Origin: Pseudomonas protegens
GTDB taxonomy: Bacteria; Pseudomonadota; Gammaproteobacteria; Pseudomonadales; Pseudomonadaceae
DNA: 64,000 nucleotides
Reading direction: 5' to 3'
Assembly: GCF_013407925.2 (NCBI RefSeq)
Contig: NZ_CP060201.1
Coordinates: forward strand, 2,356,001-2,420,000
Shown: in pieces, positions 35,978 to 44,894 of the stretch
Position numbering within the stretch: position 1 is the first letter of the stretch
How the letters are laid out: the number at the start of each line of letters is the position of its first letter
The notes under the pieces: generated by a model
The model's database searches: none
Seen by the model: the letters and a program-made list of their open reading frames with translations, nothing else
What the model was told of the DNA's origin: nothing
Program-made: the position numbers and the translations under genes

Positions 35978-37504
35978 TCAACGCAGGCTGATGGTGGTGT
36001 TCACACCGTCGTTGACGCTGTCGTCGTCGAACCAGCGGGCGGTGACGGTCTTGGTCTGAGTGTAGAACTGCACCACTTGCTTGCCGTAAGGGCCCAGGTC
36101 GCCGAGCTTGGAGCCGCGGGAGCCGGTGAAGCTGAAGAACGGCACCGGCACCGGAATCGGGATGTTGATGCCGACCTGGCCGACGTCGATTTCGCTCTGG
36201 AACTTGCGCGCCGCCGCGCCGCTCTGGGTGAACAGGCCAGTGCCGTTGCCGAAGGGGTTGGCGTTGACCAGGGCGATGGCCTGATCCAGGGTGTCGACCT
36301 CCAGCACCACCAGCACCGGGCCGAAGATTTCCTGGGTGTAGATCTGCATGTCGGTGGTTACCCCGGAGAACAGGGTCGGACCGATGAAGTTGCCTTGCTC
36401 GTAGCCCGGGACCTGGATGTCGCGGCCATCGAGCTCCAGCTTGGCGCCTTCTTTCACGCCGCTTTCGATCAACTCCAGAATCCGCGCCTTGGCGCGCTTG
36501 GACACCACCGGGCCGACATCGGTGCCCGGCTCGCTGCCGGCGTTGACCTTGAGCTTCTGCGCCAGGGCCTTGAGGTCCGGCAGCCATTGTTTCGCCGCGC
36601 CCACCAGCACCACCACCGAGGTGGCCATGCACCGCTGACCGGCCGCGCCGAAGCCGGCGCCCACCAGGGCATTGAGGGTCTGTTCGCGGTTGGCGTCGGG
36701 CAGCACCACGGCGTGGTTCTTGGCGCCCATCATCGATTGCACGCGCTTGCCGTGCTTGCCCGCCAGGTCATAGACGTGGGTGCCGACCGCGGTCGAACCG
36801 ACGAAGGACACGGCCTTGATGTCCTTGTGGGTGCACAGCGCATCCACCACGTCCTTGCCACCGTGCACCACGTTGAGCACGCCGGCCGGGACACCGGCTT
36901 CCACCGCCAGCTCCACCAGCAGCATGGTGGACAGCGGGTCCTGCTCGGACGGCTTGAGGACGAAGGTGTTGCCGCAGGCGATGGCCATCGGGAACATCCA
37001 CAGCGGGATCATCGCCGGGAAGTTGAACGGGGTGATCCCGGCGCACACGCCGATCGGCTGGCGCAGGGTGTAGGTGTCCACGCCGCCGGCAACGTTCTCG
37101 GCGAATTCGCCCATCTGCAGGGTGCCGATGGAGCAGGCATGTTCCACCACTTCCAGGCCGCGGAAGATGTCGCCCTCGGCGTCGGCGAGGGTCTTGCCCT
37201 GTTCGGCGCTGAGGACTGCGGCAATGCGTTTGGAATGCTCACGGATCAAGGCCTGGAGCTTGAGCATGATGCGCATCCGCGCGCCGATCGGGGTCAGTTT
37301 CCAGGTCTGGAAGGCACGCTGGGCGGCGGCGATCGCGGCGTCGACTTCAGCGGCCGTGGCAAAGGGCACCTTGGCCAGCACTTCCTGGGTCGCCGGGTTG
37401 ACGATGTCATGCCATTCCTGGCTCTGGGACTGGACCCATTCACCGTCGATCAGCAATTTGACCTGTTGCAGGGTGGTGCCGTCGGGCTTGAGGGATGCGT
37501 TCAT
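35978..37504 (-). CDS. mmsA: Methylmalonate-semialdehyde dehydrogenase (CoA-acylating)
   Basis: This 508-residue aldehyde dehydrogenase converts methylmalonate semialdehyde to propionyl-CoA. It has FNFPAMIPLWMFP, FVGSTAVGTHVY and the catalytic cysteine in AGQRCMATSVV near residue 290, as in the CoA-dependent MMSDH branch. With mmsB it forms the valine/isobutyrate catabolic operon. A LysR regulator is transcribed divergently from 37653. Length and start are normal. Confidence 0.93.
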   Translation of the reverse strand: MNASLKPDGTTLQQVKLLIDGEWVQSQSQEWHDIVNPATQEVLAKVPFATAAEVDAAIAAAQRAFQTWKLTPIGARMRIMLKLQALIREHSKRIAAVLSAEQGKTLADAEGDIFRGLEVVEHACSIGTLQMGEFAENVAGGVDTYTLRQPIGVCAGITPFNFPAMIPLWMFPMAIACGNTFVLKPSEQDPLSTMLLVELAVEAGVPAGVLNVVHGGKDVVDALCTHKDIKAVSFVGSTAVGTHVYDLAGKHGKRVQSMMGAKNHAVVLPDANREQTLNALVGAGFGAAGQRCMATSVVVLVGAAKQWLPDLKALAQKLKVNAGSEPGTDVGPVVSKRAKARILELIESGVKEGAKLELDGRDIQVPGYEQGNFIGPTLFSGVTTDMQIYTQEIFGPVLVVLEVDTLDQAIALVNANPFGNGTGLFTQSGAAARKFQSEIDVGQVGINIPIPVPVPFFSFTGSRGSKLGDLGPYGKQVVQFYTQTKTVTARWFDDDSVNDGVNTTISLR

Positions 37505-37608
37505 GGGGTCTCCTGACTTCTTGAGTTCTTATGCAGGGAACCAAGGCGGGCAAGCGCCTTGAAAGAGGGGCTGTCACGAGTTGGTGTCGGACGGTTTTTG
37601 GAGTATAG

Positions 37609-37637
37609 ATGTGCAAATTCCTAATAAGAACGCACAT
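37609..37637. promoter_or_regulatory. Inverted repeat between mmsA and the LysR gene
   Basis: ATGTGC and GCACAT are inverted with 17 bases between, in the divergent gap 16 bases before the LysR start. It is a candidate operator for the LysR regulator. Confidence 0.4.
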
Positions 37638-37652
37638 AAAATCCGGTCCAAC

Positions 37653-38603
37653 ATGCAAAAAAACATCACCTCGCTAAGCACCCTGAACTGGGACGACCTG
37701 AAGTTTTTCCTCGAAGTGGCGCGCACCCGCAAGGCCAGCAGCGCGGCCAAGCGCCTGGCGGTGGACTACACCACGGTGTCGCGGCGCATCGGTTCGCTGG
37801 AAACCGCCCTGGGCACCCTGCTGTTCGAAAAGTCCCGCACCAACGGTTTTGTTCTGACCGCCGAGGGCCAGCGCCTGTTGGGGTATGCCGAGTCGATCGA
37901 GAGCACCCTGCACATGGCCTGCGAGCAGGTTTCGGGCTCCGGGGTGGCGTTGTCCGGGCATGTGCGCATGGGCTGCACCGAAGGCTTCGGCAGCTTCTTC
38001 GTCACCCCGCAGTTGAGCCATTTCCTCGATGCCTACCCGGCGATCTCGGTGGATATCCTGCCGCTGCCGCACTTCATCAGCCTGTCCAAGCGCGAGGCGG
38101 ACATCGTCATCGCCCTGGAGCGCCCGGAACACGGCCCCTACGTGTGCTGCAAGCTGTGCGACTACCGCCTGCAGTTGTACGCCACCCAGGAATACCTCGA
38201 CCGCCACCCGCCGATCCGCCGCCCGAGCGACCTGGGGGAGCATCAATTCATCAGCTATGTGGATGACCTGGCGTTCAGTTCCGAGCTGCTGTACCTGGCC
38301 AATGTGGTGCCCGGGGCCAGCGCCAACCTGCGCAGCACCAGCGTCATCGCCCAGTACGTGGCGGCGCAGCAGGGCCGCTCGCTGGCGATCCTGCCGTGCT
38401 TCCTGGCGGCCCAGGACCCGCGGCTGCTGCCAGTGCTGCCCAAGGAGATCAACCTGACCCGGCAATTCTGGATGTACTGCCGGGAGGATCTCAGGAAGTT
38501 GAAGCGGATCACCCTGTTGTGGGATTACATCCGCGAAGTGACGGAGCAGAATCGCCCTCTGCTCATGGGGGAAAGCCGCAGCATGCTGTTCGCCGCGCCG
38601 TAG
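37653..38603 (+). CDS. LysR-family regulator next to mmsAB, 3' end replaced by the integrated element
   Basis: This 316-residue LysR protein has the winged helix (FLEVARTRKASSAAKRLAVD, TVSRRIGSLETALGTLLFEK) and an effector domain containing READIVIALERPEHGPYVCC. It is divergent from mmsA and may control it. The last ~50 codons include the element's attachment core (38462-38536). The bases beyond the core belong to the element, while the former host 3' end now lies at 51396-51462. The two versions differ by Glu/Asp in GESRSM versus GDSRSM and in the stop codon, so the reading frame has been restored. The ATG at 37653 is chosen because the conserved N-terminus begins shortly after it. Confidence 0.88.
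   Translation: MQKNITSLSTLNWDDLKFFLEVARTRKASSAAKRLAVDYTTVSRRIGSLETALGTLLFEKSRTNGFVLTAEGQRLLGYAESIESTLHMACEQVSGSGVALSGHVRMGCTEGFGSFFVTPQLSHFLDAYPAISVDILPLPHFISLSKREADIVIALERPEHGPYVCCKLCDYRLQLYATQEYLDRHPPIRRPSDLGEHQFISYVDDLAFSSELLYLANVVPGASANLRSTSVIAQYVAAQQGRSLAILPCFLAAQDPRLLPVLPKEINLTRQFWMYCREDLRKLKRITLLWDYIREVTEQNRPLLMGESRSMLFAAP
38462..38536 (+). repeat. attL core, left copy of the 75-bp duplication
   Basis: It is identical to 51321-51395, starting GCAATTCTGGATG and ending TACATCCGCGA. It lies inside the LysR coding frame. Confidence 0.85.
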
Positions 38604-38658
38604 TTTGCAAGGACTCAGGTGGGAAGATCCTAACGAGGTCAGGGAGTCTTCGCCAGTG

Positions 38659-38692
38659 ATTTGTGACAGGAATTAGTACACGACTTGTGACG
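38659..38692 (+). promoter_or_regulatory. Left arm-type integrase site candidates
   Basis: ATTTGTGACAGGA (38659) and ACTTGTGACG (38683) match the ACTTGTGACAGGACTTGTAA tandem at the other end. Repeated short motifs inside both ends are typical arm sites of tyrosine integrases. The rest of the 287-base gap 38604-38890 has short GC-rich hairpins but no gene. Confidence 0.45.
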
Positions 38693-38890
38693 CCCCGAAA
38701 GGTCTCCAATCAACCTGAACAACCAACTTACAGAGGCGCGTATACACGCGATAAGGACCCCAGGAGAGCCCCCACGGGGGGACCTGGGCGGGCTCAAGGG
38801 TTGAGGTGGTCATTCAGATTTTTCTGTCAGATTCTCAAAGGCCTATCATCAGGCTATGCTTGATCCAAACGCCGCGCGCTCAGGAACGAG

Positions 38891-39664
38891 ATGATAAAAG
38901 TCAGTCGAAGAAGGAACGAAACCGATCAACCTGACGTTTTTTCAGACTACAACGAAATGAATGCGTCTCTCTCAGAGCTGGACGCGCGCGCATTAATCCT
39001 TACAGTCGCTGCATTTGCAGAAGACACGTTGGGAAGCTTACTGGGCGCATTTTTTTTACCACATGATGCGTCTCATCAATTGCTTGCAGGTTTCAACGCC
39101 CCCCTTGGAACCTTTTCCTCACGTATAAAGGCGACCTACGCTCTCGGCCTAATAACGAAGGGTCAATTCAATGATCTTGAGCACCTGCGGAAAATCAGAA
39201 ACTCCTTTTCGCACACTTGGAAACCTATCAGCCTTGATGCCCCATCTGTCGCAGGGCACGTTAAAGCGATCCACTTCAGCAGCATGGATGATGTGTACCC
39301 GACCACTCCCCTTCTGAAATTACGCAGTGCGCTACCCGCGCTCCTCCTTGAACTACAGGTGATCACCAACAGAGTCTTTGAGGAACAGCGATCGGCTAAG
39401 CTAATTGGGAGTGAGCTGATAATCGGTATAAAAGGCGAAGACGGCCCCCAACAGCTCGAAACAGCAAAAGCCGAAATCGACGCCGTGGAGAAAAATCTTT
39501 TGACCGCTAAAGACGATGAGCGCCTGTTCTACATTTCAAGGCTACAGGTCTGGGCTGACAGACTGGGCGTTATTAACAGGCAGCCCGTGCATAAAGCATC
39601 CCATCAAGAGGCTGCTGCTCTCATTAGCCAACTGAATCAGCGGGTTGCTCAGTTAACGTCGTGA
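38891..39664 (+). CDS. MltR-family-like protein (HEPN-like fold)
   Basis: This 257-residue protein has an N-terminal ~160 residues resembling MltR, the mannitol operon repressor family: LDARALILTVAAFAEDTLGS, FNAPLGTFSSRIKATYALGL and LEHLRKIRNSFSHTW. The segment R103-NSFS-H108 fits the Rx4H pattern of HEPN ribonucleases. The C-terminal ~100 residues are helical and charged, with no known domain recognised. No mannitol genes are nearby. It is transcribed inward from the left end of the element and is best seen as cargo. AGGAACGAG precedes the ATG. Whether it regulates, acts as a toxin or defends is unknown. Confidence 0.65.
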   Translation: MIKVSRRRNETDQPDVFSDYNEMNASLSELDARALILTVAAFAEDTLGSLLGAFFLPHDASHQLLAGFNAPLGTFSSRIKATYALGLITKGQFNDLEHLRKIRNSFSHTWKPISLDAPSVAGHVKAIHFSSMDDVYPTTPLLKLRSALPALLLELQVITNRVFEEQRSAKLIGSELIIGIKGEDGPQQLETAKAEIDAVEKNLLTAKDDERLFYISRLQVWADRLGVINRQPVHKASHQEAAALISQLNQRVAQLTS

Positions 39665-39696
39665 TACGCCAACGTTCAAATATTACGGCTAATGTC

Positions 39697-39870
39697 TCAC
39701 TCGTCACAGCCACCGAGTAAAACGCAAAGGACATCCCCAAGGGCTTCTGACAGTGCAGCACCTTGACTGACTCCGAGAGCCACAACGAGCAGACCAAGAA
39801 ATCGATAGGTGACACGGTGGGTCAGCGGGAGCCGAAGGGTTGGCCAAACGGCCTTAAGTCTTTCCTTCAT
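39697..39870 (-). CDS. Small phage-type membrane protein, 57 residues
   Basis: This short gene reads MKERLKAVWPTLRLPLTHRV, then a hydrophobic stretch (FLGLLVVALGVSQGAALSEA) and ends LCVLLGGCDE. AGGAG stands nine bases before the ATG, and a T7-like promoter at 39981-40002 points at it. One membrane segment and a position after gene 16 suggest a lysis-type or host-modifying small phage protein, but no family is recognised. It is convergent with the MltR-like gene (33 bases between the stops). Confidence 0.5.
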   Translation of the reverse strand: MKERLKAVWPTLRLPLTHRVTYRFLGLLVVALGVSQGAALSEALGDVLCVLLGGCDE

Positions 39871-39899
39871 TCCAAGATGCTCCTATGTATGCCCCTTGG

Positions 39900-40025
39900 G
39901 AGGTGATGCTTATCAGCATTAATCACCAACCTCTGAGGGTCTTAAAGATGGTCTTTAAGAGGAGTATCTTTACGCCCCTATCCTAATAGTGAGTTCTTTT
40001 GGAGGCCCCGACCTGCAAGGCCTCC
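39900..40025. other. Cluster of hairpins around the left phage promoter
   Basis: Three inverted repeats lie here: an imperfect GGTGAT/ATCACC hairpin (about 39902-39928), CTTAAAGA/TCTTTAAG with a three-base loop (39941-39959), and GGAGGCC/GGCCTCC (40001-40025). The first two would fold in the 5' leader of RNA started at 39981. RNase-III-type processing sites or terminators are possible readings. Confidence 0.35.
39981..40002 (-). promoter_or_regulatory. T7-type phage RNA polymerase promoter, left copy
   Basis: On the minus strand it reads CCAAAAG-AA-CTCACTATTAGGA. The CTCACTAT core equals that of T7 promoters. It matches the site at 45918-45939 in 20 of 22 positions. It faces the 57-residue gene. 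No matching polymerase gene is in the element. Confidence 0.65.
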
Positions 40026-40053
40026 AGGGTGGTCAAAAAGCAACCAACAGACG

Positions 40054-40080
40054 AAATAAAGGGCCCTTTCGGACCCAAAA
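40054..40080 (-). terminator. Terminator after the gp16-like gene
   Basis: On the minus strand GGGTCC-GAAA-GGGCCC (one G.T pair) is followed by TTTATTTC, 24 bases past the gene 16 stop. Confidence 0.7.
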
Positions 40081-40102
40081 GTTGACGTGAATGGTTGGCT
40101 GC

Positions 40103-43100
40103 TTAGCGAATCTCTACGCCCTGAGATTCCATGATCATCAACAGGAGCTTCTGAGAGATTGGATCATTAGGCACAAGCCCCCGGAGCCCGTTAAAGACCC
40201 CGGTCATGTACTCCTGGTCAGCTCTACGGGAATCTGTACCAGCAGCCCCGAAAGCGTTGTATCCAACCTGATAGCCGCTCGCTAAGACGCCCATTGCGGG
40301 CACCTGTTCGGCAACACGGCCAAGGAACCCCGTAAAGTCGTCTGACTTGGTTGCGGAGTACTTCATAGCTCCGTCCTGGGGCTTCTCCTTGGGCCCACGA
40401 GGCAAGATCGACGAGCGCACCATAGCCCCCTGATCGAATCCGAAAGGAGCCGCTACGATGTTCAGCAGGCCCAACGGGGCGCCAATGTGAGAGCTACGGG
40501 ACAGCGCGGCATAGGCAAGCATCTTTTCATCAAGAGAAGCCTTAAGGAACTTCTCGCGCTGGTCCTTTGGCATCCCCGCCGCCTGGGTGTATTTCATGGC
40601 TGCATAAATGGACAGAGCCAGTCCTGAGGACAAAACGGCCTGCATCGTCTGATCAATGTACCGCCCGTTCTTCGTCGCATCATGGAACCCTCGGACCAGC
40701 CTGGAGTTAACCGAGCGCATCGTGAAGTTCTTGAACTGCATAGCGAGCTTGATGCCTGCACCGTAGGACTCCGTATCGACCGACGAGAACTTATGTGGTC
40801 GAAGAATTGCTTCATCGGCAATCTTGTCCCCCATCCGCCACAAGTCCATAACCCGAGGGTCACGCTGGAAGGCTTCCTTGTCGGTGATCTTGTAGCCCCC
40901 TCCCCGCTTCTTTGTGATGTGCTGAGAGATAACCGCCTTGATCCCCTCGAATTGCTCCGGGGTGATCGACATGGAGCGAAGACGCTCAGGCTCAAAGAGC
41001 CGCGAAGGCTTCCCGGTCAGTACATGATTGACAAGGTCCGATAAGACGCCCGAACGGCCCGCATCCATGATGTAGTTAGAGGACTCCGTTAGGAACTTGG
41101 TGAACGGGGACCACGCCGATAGCTCACCTGTGGCGTACTTCAATGACCCGACCACCTGGGCCGTCAATGGAGATACCTGCGCCTGATCTCTCAAGCGGTT
41201 CACGATGTCAGTCCGCCGTGGCCGTATGGAGTTGTCCAGTTCACGGCCAAACACCAACGAATGCAGCTCAGCGAGATCCTTAGGCTTAATAGCTGACCCA
41301 TAATTCACGATATCGCGTAGGAGCGGCACACCGTTGAGGAGCATTCGGGTATGCCCTTTAGTGACCATACCGGCAACCTCTGTGATGGACTGCACGCCCA
41401 TGTAGGCGTTCTTTGCGAAGAAACTCATGTCCGTGAGGGCCCGTGAAGCTGTCGCCAGGGCCCCCTCGGGATCTCTCCGGGCCCGACCTGTGAGAATGTT
41501 TAGGGAGTCCTCCAGAGCTTTGCGCTCCAAGGGGCTCTTGGTGTTGATCGCTCGGATTTGCTCCTTGAGTGCCTCGGTGGTCTGGCCGGTTGCCCCCATG
41601 ATCCCGATATCGCCATTAACACGCCGGTCATAGCTTGGGGTCAGTCTGGAAAGATCAAACTCCCGCAGGTCATTGACCGCAAAGTCTGCACCGTCAGCCA
41701 TCGTAATGGACAGGTCTGAATCGAACAGGTGACGGCCCTCAAGGAAGTTGTTGTTCTCAGCACCCGTCAAGCCGTCCGCGTTGTCGTAGAGGTTTGGACT
41801 CATTAGGTCGTCGGTCTTCGCGATGCCGTAGGCTTTATCGTTGGCGTACTTGTGAACTGCTGCTTCCAACTGTGCCGCGTCCAAGGTGCGCCCTTCCCTG
41901 GCCGCTTGCTCCGTAAGGAACCTGTCCACTCGGGCCTTCACATGAGGGCGGCTTTGGTAGGAAGCCAGCCAGCTATCCTTGATTGCAGTCTGAAGCCCCT
42001 CTTCATCACCGAAGCGCTGAATATGCAGGGCCTTGGAGGCGGTCGAGTAGACGTTAGGGATATAGGAGCCCGCGTGTCGGGTCTCTGGGAGAATCGCGGT
42101 TGCCCTGTGGTTGCCGAACTGGCTCGGGAATTCCAGCATGTCCGCCTTTCTGTCGTAATGCCCACGCACTGTTTCCCCGTAGGCTTGTTCCTTGCGGCTG
42201 AGCTGAGACCACTTGCGGCCTGTCTGGTCTTCAATGGCTTCAGCTACCCGGCGTTGCACCAAGTCCATAGCGGCTTGACGACCTCCTGACCCCATAGCGT
42301 ACTGGGGGTCTTTGATGGCCTCTAAGAGCTGTTCCGACATCTTGTTGTAGGTCAGATGGTCCCCGCCCTGGATGCGCTCAATGATGTCCGAAGCGGTGGC
42401 CCCAAACCTCCCGTTGGAACCTGATTGGGCCCCTGTTGGAGATCGAAACAACTGTCCGCCAATATCCCGAACAGCTTCATTCTCAGAGCGCAACAGCGTG
42501 TAGCCGATCTCGGTAAAACCTCCCATAGAGCCCCCTTTAGCGGCTCGCTCACTGGGCATGTACTGAGCCGCCTCTTGAAGAGTCCTGGGGTTTAACGGGT
42601 TGTTGGCCGAAAGGATCGAACCGTCTTGAAGGCGTACAGCTCCCGGCTCGTTCGGATGATCGACGTAGGGGACCCCAAAGGCTTCTTGGGGCTCCTCCCC
42701 AGGCTGCCAAGGGAAACGGCTCGGGTCTTCTTGGCCTGTCTGTCTGGCAGTCTCTCGGGCCTCCAGGCGGGTAGCTGTCGGGAAGTAGTCGTTCCCGTCC
42801 GGCATCATATCGGGGTGAAGTGGGATCAACTCATTAGGCAAGGCCGATTCTCCGTGAAGCTCAAGAATCTTTGCCAGCTGTGCGTCGTCCATGTCTACCC
42901 GTTGAGGCACCGCCCTTGCTGCTGCCCGATCGAACAATGCAGATGCCCCAGCGCCGAACAGAGCGCCTCCAACGATTGCCGTTGAATAGTGCCCGTCGAT
43001 TCCCGTAGCCATCTCACGGAGCCCCTCAGAGGCCACAGCACCAGCAGCACCGTACATTGCCCCTTGTGCAGCGCGAGAGACCAAGCGAGCCCCGCCAGTA

Positions 43101-44143
43101 CCCGGAATGGGCGCATAGGTCATAGGGTCCACGCCTGCGGAGATCAGTCCGCCAACGATTTGCGCACCGGCCCCTGTCTGGGAGATACGGCGGTCGTATG
43201 CCATGTTTTCGAGAGCCATAGCGATAGCCTGGGGGAGGTTCTCGCGCTTGCCCTTGGAATAATCAACGATGAAGCTGAAATACTGAGGGTCAACACCTTC
43301 CTTGGCGATGTTCTCGAAGTCCTCCCGACCCCATGCGGACGTATCCTGTGGTTTAACCCACTCAAGCGGATCAACGTCTTCCTGAGTCACATAGCGAGCA
43401 ATGGAGGGCACGGGAGAGGTTGCGACGGATGCCTTGGTGGCCTCCCAGGTGCCATCAAAAATACCGCGCTCGGGCTTGCCGATACGGTTAGAGAGGGTAA
43501 TGAAGTCCTGTTGAGTCTGGGGAGCTTCGCCACCCTTGAGGCCCATTGCGCCGAGGTCCGGCAAGCCCTCCCCTACGTGTATCGGATTGGTGGCTGTGGT
43601 TCCTCTGGTGGCCTCCTCAAAGGACACAGCCTTAGCCTTTGGGTGAATACCTGGGTCGGTCACCTCCAAGGCATCGAAGTATTTGCGTGAAGGGCTATCG
43701 CCGGACACGTCCAGCAAGTTGCGCATGTAGTTCTGACCCTCGGGGGAGATCTTGGAGAAGTCCCCACGGTCCAGGGCTTCGAGCTGTGGGCGGCCTAACC
43801 GACCGTTCCCTTGGTTGTACGCAAGGCCAGCTTTGAGAAGGTCCCCGCCGTAAGCGCTGGACAGGTCCTTGATAGCCCGAAGCACCGCAGGGACTGCCTT
43901 ATTAGGGTCCATACGGTCCTCAGGGGTCATAAGGCCGTAAGCCTTACCAGTCGCCTCTGTGAACTGACCGAGGCCCAGCGGACCGTTTTTACTCTTGGCT
44001 CGGGGTTGGAACCGGGACTCGTTGAAGATCAGCTTATGGGCGTACTCATAGGGGACGCCTTGGCGGTCTGCCTCTTGGCGGATTAGACCGTCATAAGGGG
44101 TGCCGTTTGCCAGTACCTGGGCATATTCATCTTTAGTGTTCAT
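40103..44143 (-). CDS. T7 gp16-like internal virion protein with lytic transglycosylase domain
   Basis: This 1346-residue protein is close in size to T7 gp16 (about 1318), which forms part of the DNA-ejection channel and opens the cell wall. The N-terminal SLT domain has the catalytic glutamate E42 in IFNESRFQP, then KSKNGPLGLGQFTEATGKAYG and GLAYNQGNGRLGRPQLEALD, very like gp16. The remainder is mostly helical with hydrophobic stretches (GGALFGAGASALFD, SSGLALSIYAAMKYTQAAG). The frame is open from end to end. AAGGAGA precedes the ATG. It follows gp14 directly; gene 15, normally between them, is missing. Confidence 0.88.
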   Translation of the reverse strand: MNTKDEYAQVLANGTPYDGLIRQEADRQGVPYEYAHKLIFNESRFQPRAKSKNGPLGLGQFTEATGKAYGLMTPEDRMDPNKAVPAVLRAIKDLSSAYGGDLLKAGLAYNQGNGRLGRPQLEALDRGDFSKISPEGQNYMRNLLDVSGDSPSRKYFDALEVTDPGIHPKAKAVSFEEATRGTTATNPIHVGEGLPDLGAMGLKGGEAPQTQQDFITLSNRIGKPERGIFDGTWEATKASVATSPVPSIARYVTQEDVDPLEWVKPQDTSAWGREDFENIAKEGVDPQYFSFIVDYSKGKRENLPQAIAMALENMAYDRRISQTGAGAQIVGGLISAGVDPMTYAPIPGTGGARLVSRAAQGAMYGAAGAVASEGLREMATGIDGHYSTAIVGGALFGAGASALFDRAAARAVPQRVDMDDAQLAKILELHGESALPNELIPLHPDMMPDGNDYFPTATRLEARETARQTGQEDPSRFPWQPGEEPQEAFGVPYVDHPNEPGAVRLQDGSILSANNPLNPRTLQEAAQYMPSERAAKGGSMGGFTEIGYTLLRSENEAVRDIGGQLFRSPTGAQSGSNGRFGATASDIIERIQGGDHLTYNKMSEQLLEAIKDPQYAMGSGGRQAAMDLVQRRVAEAIEDQTGRKWSQLSRKEQAYGETVRGHYDRKADMLEFPSQFGNHRATAILPETRHAGSYIPNVYSTASKALHIQRFGDEEGLQTAIKDSWLASYQSRPHVKARVDRFLTEQAAREGRTLDAAQLEAAVHKYANDKAYGIAKTDDLMSPNLYDNADGLTGAENNNFLEGRHLFDSDLSITMADGADFAVNDLREFDLSRLTPSYDRRVNGDIGIMGATGQTTEALKEQIRAINTKSPLERKALEDSLNILTGRARRDPEGALATASRALTDMSFFAKNAYMGVQSITEVAGMVTKGHTRMLLNGVPLLRDIVNYGSAIKPKDLAELHSLVFGRELDNSIRPRRTDIVNRLRDQAQVSPLTAQVVGSLKYATGELSAWSPFTKFLTESSNYIMDAGRSGVLSDLVNHVLTGKPSRLFEPERLRSMSITPEQFEGIKAVISQHITKKRGGGYKITDKEAFQRDPRVMDLWRMGDKIADEAILRPHKFSSVDTESYGAGIKLAMQFKNFTMRSVNSRLVRGFHDATKNGRYIDQTMQAVLSSGLALSIYAAMKYTQAAGMPKDQREKFLKASLDEKMLAYAALSRSSHIGAPLGLLNIVAAPFGFDQGAMVRSSILPRGPKEKPQDGAMKYSATKSDDFTGFLGRVAEQVPAMGVLASGYQVGYNAFGAAGTDSRRADQEYMTGVFNGLRGLVPNDPISQKLLLMIMESQGVEIR

Positions 44144-44287
44144 AGGTCTCCTTTAGTTATTTACTGTTTGCGGGCACCTCTTGCAGCTAATCCACACGCA
44201 CACAAAAACCGACCAGTTTGGGCCAGCTAAGTAGATAGGAATGGATCTGGAGGAATGCAGAGAGAGGAAGGAAGGTACTGATTTATC

Positions 44288-44881
44288 TTATTTAGGCTTG
44301 CCCTGCGATCCAGCTCCTTTTGCAGTACCTGCCCCCTGAGGAGCCTTAGAAGCCGATAAGCTTTCCCCTGCGGCGTACCCGCCGAAGCCAGCCGAAGCAA
44401 TGTTTAGCGCGTTGGCTACGTTGTTGATCTTCATCCCCTGACCACCACCGCCACGAACAGCCGAACGAGCGTTCTCAGCGGCGCCGATACGGTTCTGAAA
44501 GAGGGCCGCATAGTCGCGCTCGTAGTTGTCGAGGATGTTCATTTTCTCGGCTGAAGCTTCGTTATCCACCGAGCGGCGTAGTCGATCCGCTGAGTTCCCA
44601 GAGAAACCCGCCTCGCCAATTGCGGCGTTAATGGTCCCCTTGTTGCGCAACGCTTGAAGGTTCACTTCGGTCAACTGGCGCCGGGCCTCGTCGGCCTTAT
44701 CCACGGTCTCAAGCTTTGAATCCGCATCTGCGGCGTTTGCTGCCTTGATGATTTCTTGCTGGTTCTTTCGCTGAGCATCGGTTGCAGCGCCTTTAGCCTT
44801 TGCCTGTTCAGATGCCCCCATAGCGGCACTACTCGCAGCCATTGCTGCCATTACCATCGGGATTACAAGTGGTCCGCACAT
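44288..44881 (-). CDS. T7 gp14-like internal virion protein
   Basis: This 197-residue protein matches T7 gp14 (about 196 residues) in size, place and style. A hydrophobic N-terminus (MCGPLVIPMVMAAMAASSAA) is followed by long charged helices with repeated Ala/Asn/Gln and an NYERDYAALFQNRIGAAENA segment. In T7 this protein is ejected into the outer membrane as part of the DNA channel. AGGAG lies upstream of the ATG. The 144-base gap to the gp16-like gene has no gene and marks the missing gene 15. Confidence 0.78.
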   Translation of the reverse strand: MCGPLVIPMVMAAMAASSAAMGASEQAKAKGAATDAQRKNQQEIIKAANAADADSKLETVDKADEARRQLTEVNLQALRNKGTINAAIGEAGFSGNSADRLRRSVDNEASAEKMNILDNYERDYAALFQNRIGAAENARSAVRGGGGQGMKINNVANALNIASAGFGGYAAGESLSASKAPQGAGTAKGAGSQGKPK

Positions 44882-44894
44882 TTTAAATTAACTC

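Noticed and set aside
37653..38603. LysR gene broken by the insertion
   Set aside because: The frame is intact through the core to a TAG; the element restored the 3' end.
38601..38890. Phage terminal repeat or packaging site suggested by CCCCCACGGGGGGACC-type sequence
   Set aside because: It resembles the GC-rich start of T7-like genomes only loosely and there is no second copy at the other end of the element.
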